A stretch of DNA of 23,129 nt from IMG/VR virus record IMGVR_UViG_3300032291_002361, positions 1-23,129 of that record; one strand, written 5' to 3'. Below the pieces are notes generated by a model. The model was not told the origin of the DNA. It saw only the letters and a program-made list of their open reading frames with translations, and ran no database searches. Positions 1-6,632 of the stretch are shown here, piece after piece. A program made the position numbers and the translations under genes. This DNA is from a virus. Numbering within the stretch: position 1 is the stretch's first letter; every line of letters starts with the position of its first letter.

Positions 1-308
1 CTGCGGACAAAATTGATTCTAAAGAATACTCTCTAGGTTCTGCCTTAAATCCTGTTTGAAAATTTTCACTTTCCGGGTCAGTGTCTGCATCGTCGTCTAT
101 TAGCGGAAATGTTTTTCTTCCTAGCTGATCTATCAAAAATGTATCAACGTTTTTCTTTAGCAGGTAAAAAAAGTAGCTATACAAAAATCCGGCTAAAAGG
201 TATTGGTCCTTTAGCTGATTCTTTCCTTTCATACCTAGCTATACATTGAAAGAACGTTGTATCTATCGTTTGACGTATATCTTCTTCGTCTCCATATCTT
301 TTAGCCAT
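1..308 (-). pseudogene. C-terminal part of sigma-factor-like gene, out of frame
   Basis: This stretch continues the protein that starts at 609 but in two further frames. Around 306-226 one frame reads MAKRYGDEEDIRQTI followed by an FFQCIARY segment. From about 232 down to base 1 another frame reads MKGKNQLKDQYLLAGF and ends in an acidic tail (LIDDDADTDPESE) that runs off the window. Removing one base from the GGG at 323-325 and one near the AAA at 222-224 joins all three pieces into a single open protein of about 200 residues. The D-E-E-D-I-R and FF..I.RY pattern resembles sigma-70 region 2. I cannot tell sequencing error from a genuinely broken gene. The true C-terminus lies outside the window. 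Confidence 0.55.
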
Positions 309-609
309 GTAAACTATGCCGGCCCATTATTTCTGATACATCTTTATGATCTTTTTTTACTAGTTTATTTTTCATTAATGCCATACGAGTATAGGGGTTT
401 TTAACAAACAACCCAATAAACCTTCTTATGTCATAGTCAGCTAGATTATATCTGCCATGGTATATCAATGCTACGTACTTGCTTAAAAAATTATTAAAAA
501 CTTTTAACAACTCCTGCTTTGCGGCGTGGCTTCCAGACTTGGATTGAGCTATTAGCTCTTGCATTTCATTTTCTTCTAGATTATAATATTGTTCTTTATA
601 AGCGGCCAT
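301..609 (-). CDS. N-terminal part of putative sigma-70-like factor
   Basis: The reading frame gives 102 residues starting MAAYKEQYYNLEENE. Residues about 15-60 (LIAQSKSGSHAAKQELLK, then KYVALIYHGRYNLADYDIR) look like the start of sigma-70 region 2, where helices precede an acidic D-x-D-I-R step. The last dozen residues (GRHSLHG) are probably an artefact of a frameshift at 323-325, since coding clearly continues in another frame. The start codon overlaps the stop of the upstream endonuclease gene by one base (TAATG), so the two are translationally coupled. If it is a sigma-like protein it could direct phage transcription. No region 4 helix-turn-helix is visible in the window, so the function is tentative. 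Confidence 0.5.
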   Translation of the reverse strand: MAAYKEQYYNLEENEMQELIAQSKSGSHAAKQELLKVFNNFLSKYVALIYHGRYNLADYDIRRFIGLFVKNPYTRMALMKNKLVKKDHKDVSEIMGRHSLHG

Positions 610-1175
610 TATTTTCCTTCCCAGTAAATTATATTTTCTGAGTATTCTGATCTTATGTCTTCGTAGTAAACTATGTTAGGTACACCTAATTCGTTTAAGA
701 ATTCAACAGCGTCCTTAGCGTACTTGCTGATAATGCACGTGAACTTTTCAAATTCTTTTGGGTAATATCTTTTAAACCTTTTTATTTTTGTTTTACTTTT
801 TGGGTCTAAGTACCCTTTCATCTCAACCCATTCATCAGTTGCACATAAATAAAAGTCGGGCGTATAACCTTTAACTCCTTTTTTAATTGGAAAAGAAAAA
901 ACAGTAGGTTCAAATTCATGTTTAATTTTATATGCATTTAAGATGCGTACAAAATTAGCTTCCCAATTAGATCTTACATTTAAATCAATATCTTTTCTGT
1001 ATCCAGTTTTGGTATGCTTGTAAGCATTACCTGTCCTCGTAGGTTTCTTAACCTCATCCGAGATTATTTCTTCCGCAATTTTATTGCCGTTAATCTTTTT
1101 AAAATTTGGATGGTTTTTCATTTTTGATCTAGAAATAAAAAAGTCTGCGGACTTGACAACGATGCTCTTAACCAT
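609..1175 (-). CDS. PD-(D/E)XK endonuclease (T7 endonuclease I / TnsA-like)
   Basis: The protein has 188 residues. A basic N-terminus precedes a compact restriction-fold core with E72 (in SNWEANF), D107 (TPDFYL) and E118-x-K120 (WVEMKGY). This spacing is typical of PD-(D/E)XK nucleases of the T7 endonuclease I / TnsA type, which cut branched or specific DNA with metal ions. In a phage it would most likely resolve recombination or replication intermediates; packaging-linked resolution is possible. It is the first gene after the divergent promoter at 1208-1236. Its RBS (AGAGG) lies 4 bases before the ATG. The family assignment rests on motif order, not on a search, so homing or restriction-like roles cannot be excluded. 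Confidence 0.65.
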   Translation of the reverse strand: MVKSIVVKSADFFISRSKMKNHPNFKKINGNKIAEEIISDEVKKPTRTGNAYKHTKTGYRKDIDLNVRSNWEANFVRILNAYKIKHEFEPTVFSFPIKKGVKGYTPDFYLCATDEWVEMKGYLDPKSKTKIKRFKRYYPKEFEKFTCIISKYAKDAVEFLNELGVPNIVYYEDIRSEYSENIIYWEGK

Positions 1176-1207
1176 GTAACCTCTACTCTGTTATATCCAC
1201 TAAGTAT

Positions 1208-1236
1208 ATTATACTTTAAATAAATGTAAAAAACAA
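1208..1236 (-). promoter_or_regulatory. Minus-strand promoter for the endonuclease/sigma-like operon
   Basis: On the minus strand TTGTTT (1236-1231) is followed after 17 bases by a consensus TATAAT (1213-1208). The predicted transcript starts near 1201, about 25 bases before the ATG at 1175. The -10 box lies inside the odd palindrome AAGTATA-T-TATACTT (1202-1216), which could be an operator. Confidence 0.6.
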
Positions 1237-1247
1237 GCAGCTTTTAG

Positions 1248-1276
1248 TTGCAAAACCACAGAGGAATAGGTAGAAT
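1248..1276 (+). promoter_or_regulatory. Plus-strand promoter, apparently leaderless
   Basis: TTGCAA (1248-1253) and TAGAAT (1271-1276) are separated by exactly 17 bases. The -10 box ends 6 bases before the ATG at 1283, so the expected start point is the A of the start codon itself. TAnnnT about 6-7 bases before an ATG is the known layout of leaderless mRNAs in Actinobacteria. A weak RBS-like AGG at 1268-1270 is an alternative. Confidence 0.5.
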
Positions 1277-1282
1277 ACAAAT

Positions 1283-1456
1283 ATGACAAATACAACAACA
1301 ACAAGAACCCTATTGGACAGCATGCACCAGGCAGCTAATGAAGAGGCGATTGATGCCTTGGTTAATAACTACGGTTTTAACCACGAAACAGCTATCAAGC
1401 TCGTAACTGAGTTTGACGGCAATGACTTCGAACTTAGCTCTGAAGCTTCTTTCTAA
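1283..1456 (+). CDS. Small protein of 57 aa, possible UBA-like fold
   Basis: This is the only convincing plus-strand gene. It encodes 57 residues starting MTNTTTTRTLLDSMHQ, after a Thr-rich N-terminus. The core, AIDALVNNYGFNHETAIKLV followed by TEFDGND, has the shape of a UBA-like three-helix domain: a loop with G-F, then a helix, then an acidic G-N turn. The similarity is by eye and the function is unknown. It sits alone between a promoter of its own and a strong terminator, convergent with the replication operon and divergent from the endonuclease operon. Such an isolated, separately expressed peptide could be an early host-takeover factor, but that is inference. Confidence 0.65.
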   Translation: MTNTTTTRTLLDSMHQAANEEAIDALVNNYGFNHETAIKLVTEFDGNDFELSSEASF

Positions 1457-1467
1457 TAGTTAAATAT

Positions 1468-1507
1468 AAAAACCCCCCCGTTGGTATATCCAGCGGGGGG
1501 GTTTTTT
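1468..1507. terminator. Strong bidirectional intrinsic terminator
   Basis: CCCCCCCG (1473-1480) pairs with CGGGGGGG (1494-1501), and an inner TGG/CCA pairing extends the stem. Five A precede and six T follow, so both strands have a U-tract. It ends the plus-strand small gene and the long minus-strand operon that finishes at 1525. Confidence 0.93.
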
Positions 1508-1524
1508 GTATACCTAATAAAGCT

Positions 1525-2139
1525 TTATGCGCTCCAATGATTCTTTTTATTTCTAAACACACCAACGCCACATTCGCCAGACTTAGCGTGATCACAGTAT
1601 GAGCAGGCTCTTACGTTGCTCGTAGCCGCAAAAGAATTGTCATTGACTATATCTTTAATTAAAGACAACAATCTTACCTTCACATCTTCCAGATCTTCTT
1701 TAGTAAAGAGGTGACCTTTTCTTTTGCCAGATCTTAGGTAATGTAGCTCGGCATAGATTTCTTTTTCTGGCATCATTATAGATGCAGCTAACGCATAGAT
1801 CCCTAGCTGTAGGTTTTGCGCTATACCCTTTTGGGTGACTTCCCATTTGCCAGTTTTATAGTCAATAATATTGACTCTGTCTCCGACGACATCTATTCTA
1901 TCTATATAGCCTATCATTGAATAGTTACCTATAATAAAACTAAAGGCATGTTCTTTATCGTATACGTCAAAGGTTGTGTCTAAGTTTTGATCATAAAATT
2001 CATTTATAAGATTTCTTCCAACAGAAATTAATTCCTGAGATATTTTATTATCTGGATCTAACTTTTGTTTGCTTACCTCAAACTCATCAACCATCTCTTG
2101 ATGGTCTAATGGCTTTTCTTTATCAACTACTTTTTCCAA
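1525..2139 (-). CDS. RecB/Cas4-like Fe-S exonuclease, C-terminal part
   Basis: This is the catalytic part of a RecB-family PD-(D/E)XK nuclease. Visible motifs are IGYIDRID (D80), IIDYKTGK (D93-x-K95), the downstream Q109-x-x-x-Y, and a C-terminal Cys cluster C179, C182, C190. The cluster normally binds a 4Fe-4S centre together with one N-terminal Cys. The frame begins at a TTG only because the real start lies upstream: the N-terminus is encoded in another frame (2123-2326), including the missing first Cys and the motif GNIVH. Removing one base within CTTCGG (2164-2159) fuses both into a 266-residue enzyme. A role in DNA end processing or recombination is likely. It is the last gene before the terminator at 1468-1507. 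Confidence 0.8.
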   Translation of the reverse strand: MEKVVDKEKPLDHQEMVDEFEVSKQKLDPDNKISQELISVGRNLINEFYDQNLDTTFDVYDKEHAFSFIIGNYSMIGYIDRIDVVGDRVNIIDYKTGKWEVTQKGIAQNLQLGIYALAASIMMPEKEIYAELHYLRSGKRKGHLFTKEDLEDVKVRLLSLIKDIVNDNSFAATSNVRACSYCDHAKSGECGVGVFRNKKNHWSA

Positions 2140-2326
2140 TACTGCGTGAACTATATTTCCGAAGCGTTGCGGCTTCTCCGAATAATCTAGGTTCTTTTTG
2201 TATATAAGAATAAAAATATTTTGATGGGCACTGCGCGTAAGTATCTAACCTTGAATACGAAAAATCCAAGAGCGATAGCTTTTGTAGCGGATCTAAGTCT
2301 TCTATTTTTTTTATAGCTATTGACAT
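2123..2326 (-). CDS. RecB/Cas4-like Fe-S exonuclease, N-terminal part
   Basis: The frame encodes 67 residues starting MSIAIKKIEDLDPLQ. Residues 23-45 (SYSRLDTYAQCPSKYFYSYI) are the classic N-terminus of RecB/AddB/Cas4-type nucleases, where the Cys (C33) is the first iron-sulfur ligand. After FGEAATL the frame turns into unrelated RKYSSRSIGKSS and stops. Dropping one base at about 2159-2164 lets it read on as GNIVHAVLEKVVDK into the C-terminal part, restoring the G-x-x-x-H motif. So this is not a separate gene but the front half of the nuclease at 1525-2139, split by a +1 frameshift. Its start lies 3 bases after the stop of the preceding small gene. Confidence 0.75.
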   Translation of the reverse strand: MSIAIKKIEDLDPLQKLSLLDFSYSRLDTYAQCPSKYFYSYIQKEPRLFGEAATLRKYSSRSIGKSS

Positions 2327-2329
2327 TTA

Positions 2330-2500
2330 TTAATCTTCCGTGTTGTGTTCTGTGACAAGTAATCCGTTTGGATCATATTCTTTACCGTCTTGATCTATGG
2401 TGTGACCAGTTTTAATGTTGACATATCTATCATGCCCAACTGAAACCCAACCAGTCTCACCCATCTCCATAAAATCATCTTCGATATAAGGCCAAGGCAT
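2330..2500 (-). CDS. Small hypothetical protein, 56 aa
   Basis: A 56-residue gene fills the gap between its neighbours. It begins MPWPYIEDDFMEMGETG and reads on through GWVSVGHDRYVNIKTGHT to an acidic end. An AGGAG ribosome-binding site 6 bases before the ATG supports the start. It is acidic, has no membrane segment and no recognisable domain. Position and strand place it in the replication operon between the gene at 2510-2719 and the RecB-like nuclease. Confidence 0.75.
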   Translation of the reverse strand: MPWPYIEDDFMEMGETGWVSVGHDRYVNIKTGHTIDQDGKEYDPNGLLVTEHNTED

Positions 2501-2509
2501 GGCTGTCTC

Positions 2510-2719
2510 CTATTCTACAGATATAACTGTATTGTTTATTGAGTCTATGTTGAAATAGTAATTTAGTAAACCATATATATCACGCAACTCTGCCTTGGAA
2601 GCGTTAAAGCCCACCATGCCAAGCTGGATAAAAAAGGTTTCATCATGCCCAGGGAGGGCCTCATACTCTATGATCTGTGCGTCATTGAGTAGCATTCTTC
2701 CGTTTTCGTTTTTAGACAT
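2510..2719 (-). CDS. Hypothetical protein, 69 aa
   Basis: The protein begins MSKNENGRMLLNDAQIIEYE and continues as a mixed helix and strand sequence with IYGLLNYYF near residues 48-56. No family is recognised. Its ATG directly follows the stop codon of the Cys-rich gene upstream, with GAGG from that gene's end serving as ribosome-binding site. It is thus tightly coupled to the dnaE-distal part of the operon. Confidence 0.7.
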   Translation of the reverse strand: MSKNENGRMLLNDAQIIEYEALPGHDETFFIQLGMVGFNASKAELRDIYGLLNYYFNIDSINNTVISVE

Positions 2720-3091
2720 TTAATCCTCATCCACTATTGTTATAGGGTTCCATGTTGGGTCATTCATTTTTTCTCTCATGTCTGACACGTATGAATCCCA
2801 GTCTCGTTCATCTTCTGACTTTTTTTCATATGTTACTTTTGCTTTAAAAGGATTGCTTTTAAATTTTACTATAAAACTTTTCCCACCATTCTTGGGTGTC
2901 CAACGAAGATTCCCATTCTTGCAATCGCAATAATCATCATTATTTACGTCTACCATTCCCTTTGGGTCGAATCTACCACTGCAACCGTTGCATGCTGTAT
3001 AGCGTCCCTTGTCGGCGCACCTACTGCATGACGAACAATACGACCAGCATGGTCTTTCTGAGGGGTTCTTATAGCTTCCTGGCAAGGCCAT
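2720..3091 (-). CDS. Cys-rich putative zinc-binding protein
   Basis: The protein has 123 residues. Eight cysteines fall in the first 57: C15, C19, C22, C25, C34, C37, C55 and C57, spaced as C-x3-C-x2-C-x2-C, C-x2-C and C-x-C. This would suit two zinc sites or an iron-sulfur cluster. The C-terminal half is charged and Lys-rich (FIVKFKSNPFKAKVTYEKK), then acidic, and has no known domain to my eye. The start codon immediately follows the dnaE stop with no gap, and GGAGA lies 5 bases upstream, so it is made from the same message as the polymerase. A DNA-binding accessory role is possible but unproven. Confidence 0.7.
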   Translation of the reverse strand: MALPGSYKNPSERPCWSYCSSCSRCADKGRYTACNGCSGRFDPKGMVDVNNDDYCDCKNGNLRWTPKNGGKSFIVKFKSNPFKAKVTYEKKSEDERDWDSYVSDMREKMNDPTWNPITIVDED

Positions 3092-6000
3092 TTATATCTC
3101 CAATTCTAATATTTTATTAAGAGAATCCACAATTTTTCCTGATGCAAGTATATCAAATTTGTAAACAAATTTTCGATTATTATCAATAATTTCTAAAAAT
3201 ACTGGTCTATTTCCCTTGTTGTTGGAGACCAAATCATATATCTTTTCAAAGGTGCTCTGTGACAAACCCTCTCTAACAGTCAGAGATATTGGTTTACCAC
3301 CAGAAAATATTTTAGAATCTATTTTTTCAGATGAATTATAAAACAATTTAACAACAGAATTTTCATCGTCGTTCTCTCTATTTAAAAATGCACTTATTAC
3401 AAATATATCTCCAGAGTTAAAGTAATCATCGCTTATATCTTTAGCATTCTTGGGGAAAATTATAACCTCTACACTAGAGCTAATATCTTCTATCTCTAGC
3501 TTATACATCTTCTGGCCTTTTTTGGTAGTCATCTTTTTGTTTGATACTATAATGCCGCCAATTTTAACAGCTGTTCCGCCTGGGCAGTCTGCAAGATCTA
3601 TTACCTCATGGGTTATTTGATTCTTTAGTATATCCCAAATGCCAAGAACCGGATGGTTCGTTACATAAATCCCTAATTGTTCTCTTTCTTTTTCTAAAAC
3701 TTCCAGCTCTATTCTTCTACTTAGTTCCATGCTTTGATCGTCGACCAGTTCGTCTAACGCCCCAGAGAAACCTAAGTTTTCTAAAGTAGACTTCTTTAAC
3801 ACTGATGGATCACATCTTCTATAAAAATCGTACAACGACGTGTAAGGTTTATCGTGATCTCTACAATTGACTATGGAGTCTGCGATAGATAAACCTATGC
3901 CACCTATTGCTGATAGGCCAAAGATAATAGAATCTTTATTAATTACTTCAAAATCAACTCCAGAATAATTTACTGAAGGGGGAAGAACTTCTAGATTTAA
4001 TTTTCTACAGTCCGAAAGATATAGTGCTTGCTTTTCTTTATTGCCCACCACTGATGTCATCAATGCTGCCATGTATTCAACTGTATAATTAGCTTTTAGG
4101 TATGCTGTCGTATAAGAAATCATTGCATAACTTGCAGCGTGGGCTCTATTGAAACCATAGCCACCAAAGTATTCGATGTCTGAATAAATCTTATTAGCTT
4201 TGTCATCAGTTATCTCTGAAATTTTTACACAGCCTTCTACAAACTTCTTTCTAAATAAAGAAATCTTATCCATCTGTTTCTTACCAATAGCCTTGCGTAA
4301 GTCATCTGCTTCAGCAGAACTAAACCCGCCAAGCTCTCTGGCAACACCAAGTACATCTTCCTGATATAGCATGATACCAAGTGATGGGCCCAATACTTTT
4401 TCAAGTTTAGGGTGATCGTATGATATTCTAGACTTTCCATTTTTTCTGTCTATGTATAATTTATCCATCCCGGAACCCATTGGGCCAGGTCTGTACAGGG
4501 ATATCAAAGCCATTATGTCTTCTATATTTTGTGGCTGCATTTGGACCATCAGTTGTCTCATACCAGATGATTCTAATTGGAATACTCCAGCAGAATTTCC
4601 CTTACATAATTCTTCATAAGTTTTTGGATCATCCAAAGGTATGAATTCTATATCAATAATTTCTTGTCTGTTTTTTTCTATGAGCTTTAGGCATGAGTCT
4701 ATGACTCCAAGGTTTCTTAGTCCCAAGAAGTCAATCTTTAATAGGCCACACTGCTCTACTCTACCCATATCCCACTGTGTAACCAGTGGAGCATCAGCGC
4801 CTTTTTTCATGACAGGAAGGTAGTCTGTCAAAGGGCCCTTGGATATAACTACGCCAGCTGCGTGTATTCCAGTCTGTCTGACCAAGCCTTCTAGGCCGAT
4901 AGCTGTATCTACTATAAGCTTTGAGTCACTACTTAAAGTGTACTCTGTTTTAAACTCTTGGACTTCCATGCACTCTGCCAAATTTTTTGATATCCCTAGG
5001 ATAGGGGCAGGAACAAGTTTTGCTATCTTATCTCCAGATATAAAATCGTAGCCTAAAGCTCTAGCAGCATCGCGCAAAGATTGTCTAGCACCAGTTCTAT
5101 TGAATGTACATATGTGCGCGACTCTGTCATCGCCGTATTTAGTTCTTGCATATTCGATGACTCTGTCTCTATGTCTATCGTCAAAGTCAAGATCAATGTC
5201 AGGCATTGACTTTCTTCCTTCAACCAAAAATCTTTCAAACATTAAACCAAATCTAATTGGATCTAAATTGGTAATATCAAACGCATAAGACAGAACGCTT
5301 CCCGCCGCAGATCCTCTACCCCACCCAACTCTTATCTGGTTATCCTTGGCCCACTTAACCAGGTCAGAAACTACCAAAAAGTATTCGGAAAATCCCATTT
5401 CTTTTACTACTTTTATTTCATGGTTAGCTCTATCAACTATGTTCTGTGGAAGAGGATCGCCATATCTTTTCTTCAGGCCTTCCCACGCTAATCTCTCAAA
5501 GTATTCAGTTGAATTTTCTTCTGTTGGCATAGGGAAATCTGGGAAGTGAATCTCCCCAAAATTTAAATCAACATCTATCATGTCGTTAACATGCATAGTA
5601 TTCTTTAGCCATTCATCAGAAAATACAGTAGCCATATCTTCGTACGATTGAAGATAAAACTTATCCCCTGAAAAAGAAAATCTATTAGGAGTATTAATAT
5701 TAGAGTTAGTTGCTACACACAACATTATGTCATGGGCCTTAGCGTCGTGCTGATGCACATAATGGCAATCTCCGGTAGGGATTATCTTAGCGCCTATCGT
5801 ATTAGCTATCTTAATCAGATCTGGAATGATTTTTTTCTGTTCATCTAGATCATGATTTTGCACTTCTATGAAATAATTCTCTTTGCCTACTATTGACTGC
5901 ATGGTGGCAGCATGCTTTAATGCCGTGTTGTAATCGTTCCTAAGCAGCGCTTGGGATACTTCCCCGTTCAGACAGCCGGACAGCACTATAATGCCATCTG

Positions 6001-6415
6001 AGTGCATAGAGATGAGCTCATGATCCAATCTAGGCTTAACGTAATATCCGTCTATAAATGCTTCAGAAGACATCTTAATAATATTATGATATCCAATATT
6101 ATTTTTGGCCAAAACAGTTATATGATAAGGTCCTCTTTGTTCCCACTCATTTTTAGATGGGCCCGATCTTTCCTCTTCATCTCTATCAAACCTAGTTTTT
6201 CTAGCTTGGTAAAATTCAGAACCCAATATTGGCTTAACCCCAACAGCTTTACCAGCATCATAAAAATCTAGCCAAGAATGTATGTTGCCGTGGTCGGTAG
6301 TAGCTATCCCAGTCATCCCTAACAGCTTAGCTCTCTCTAGGTATTCCTCGACTCGTCCGTGCCCATCGAGCATTGAGAAGACTGTGTGGTTGTGAAGGTT
6401 AGTCCAATTTTTCAT
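3092..6415 (-). CDS. dnaE: DNA polymerase III alpha subunit (DnaE-type replicase)
   Basis: This is a C-family replicative polymerase of 1107 residues, close to bacterial DnaE (about 1160). An N-terminal PHP domain (1 to about 280) retains all nine metal ligands: H8, H10, D17, H42, E67, H98, C148, D216 and H218. The palm carries PDIDLDFDD (D406, D408) and the third catalytic Asp in LKIDFLGLRNL (D562), with GWGRGSAAGS just before. An OB fold lies around 950-1020; the C-terminus is short. A complete PHP site is known from Mycobacterium tuberculosis DnaE1, where it proofreads. There is no intein. It would synthesise the phage genome together with the helicase and primase encoded upstream. Confidence 0.97.
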   Translation of the reverse strand: MKNWTNLHNHTVFSMLDGHGRVEEYLERAKLLGMTGIATTDHGNIHSWLDFYDAGKAVGVKPILGSEFYQARKTRFDRDEEERSGPSKNEWEQRGPYHITVLAKNNIGYHNIIKMSSEAFIDGYYVKPRLDHELISMHSDGIIVLSGCLNGEVSQALLRNDYNTALKHAATMQSIVGKENYFIEVQNHDLDEQKKIIPDLIKIANTIGAKIIPTGDCHYVHQHDAKAHDIMLCVATNSNINTPNRFSFSGDKFYLQSYEDMATVFSDEWLKNTMHVNDMIDVDLNFGEIHFPDFPMPTEENSTEYFERLAWEGLKKRYGDPLPQNIVDRANHEIKVVKEMGFSEYFLVVSDLVKWAKDNQIRVGWGRGSAAGSVLSYAFDITNLDPIRFGLMFERFLVEGRKSMPDIDLDFDDRHRDRVIEYARTKYGDDRVAHICTFNRTGARQSLRDAARALGYDFISGDKIAKLVPAPILGISKNLAECMEVQEFKTEYTLSSDSKLIVDTAIGLEGLVRQTGIHAAGVVISKGPLTDYLPVMKKGADAPLVTQWDMGRVEQCGLLKIDFLGLRNLGVIDSCLKLIEKNRQEIIDIEFIPLDDPKTYEELCKGNSAGVFQLESSGMRQLMVQMQPQNIEDIMALISLYRPGPMGSGMDKLYIDRKNGKSRISYDHPKLEKVLGPSLGIMLYQEDVLGVARELGGFSSAEADDLRKAIGKKQMDKISLFRKKFVEGCVKISEITDDKANKIYSDIEYFGGYGFNRAHAASYAMISYTTAYLKANYTVEYMAALMTSVVGNKEKQALYLSDCRKLNLEVLPPSVNYSGVDFEVINKDSIIFGLSAIGGIGLSIADSIVNCRDHDKPYTSLYDFYRRCDPSVLKKSTLENLGFSGALDELVDDQSMELSRRIELEVLEKEREQLGIYVTNHPVLGIWDILKNQITHEVIDLADCPGGTAVKIGGIIVSNKKMTTKKGQKMYKLEIEDISSSVEVIIFPKNAKDISDDYFNSGDIFVISAFLNRENDDENSVVKLFYNSSEKIDSKIFSGGKPISLTVREGLSQSTFEKIYDLVSNNKGNRPVFLEIIDNNRKFVYKFDILASGKIVDSLNKILELEI

Positions 6416-6428
6416 TATAATTTACTAA

Positions 6429-6632
6429 TCAAATTCCTCGTCTATTGTCTGATTCGTCAAGGGAACTGTCTCTATTTTCTCTATAAACAATTGCTACAAC
6501 TCCTCCACAATACTTGCACGGAACTGCCTTACCCTCTTGAGCAAATGGACTGTTGAACATGTAAGCCATAGGCTGATCAGACTTACACTCGGTGCAAACA
6601 CCAATCACATCATCTTCATTTTCAACTGGCAT
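6429..6632 (-). CDS. Zinc-ribbon small protein, 67 aa
   Basis: I place the start at 6632 rather than at an upstream ATG (6662), because AAGGAGA stands 8 bases before this ATG and the overlap with the primase shrinks to 11 bases. The protein begins MPVENEDDVIGVCTECK and contains two Cys pairs, C-T-E-C and C-K-Y-C-G-G, about 27 residues apart. This is a typical zinc ribbon. The C-terminal 18 residues are acidic and Ser-rich. Lying between primase and DnaE, it may be a replication or transcription accessory factor. No closer family can be named. Confidence 0.7.
   Translation of the reverse strand: MPVENEDDVIGVCTECKSDQPMAYMFNSPFAQEGKAVPCKYCGGVVAIVYRENRDSSLDESDNRRGI

Noticed and set aside
3092-6415. 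An intein in DnaE, a common site for inteins (also considered in the reductase and ThyX).
   Set aside because: Lengths match intein-free proteins and the catalytic motifs are continuous, without splice-junction residues or a homing block.
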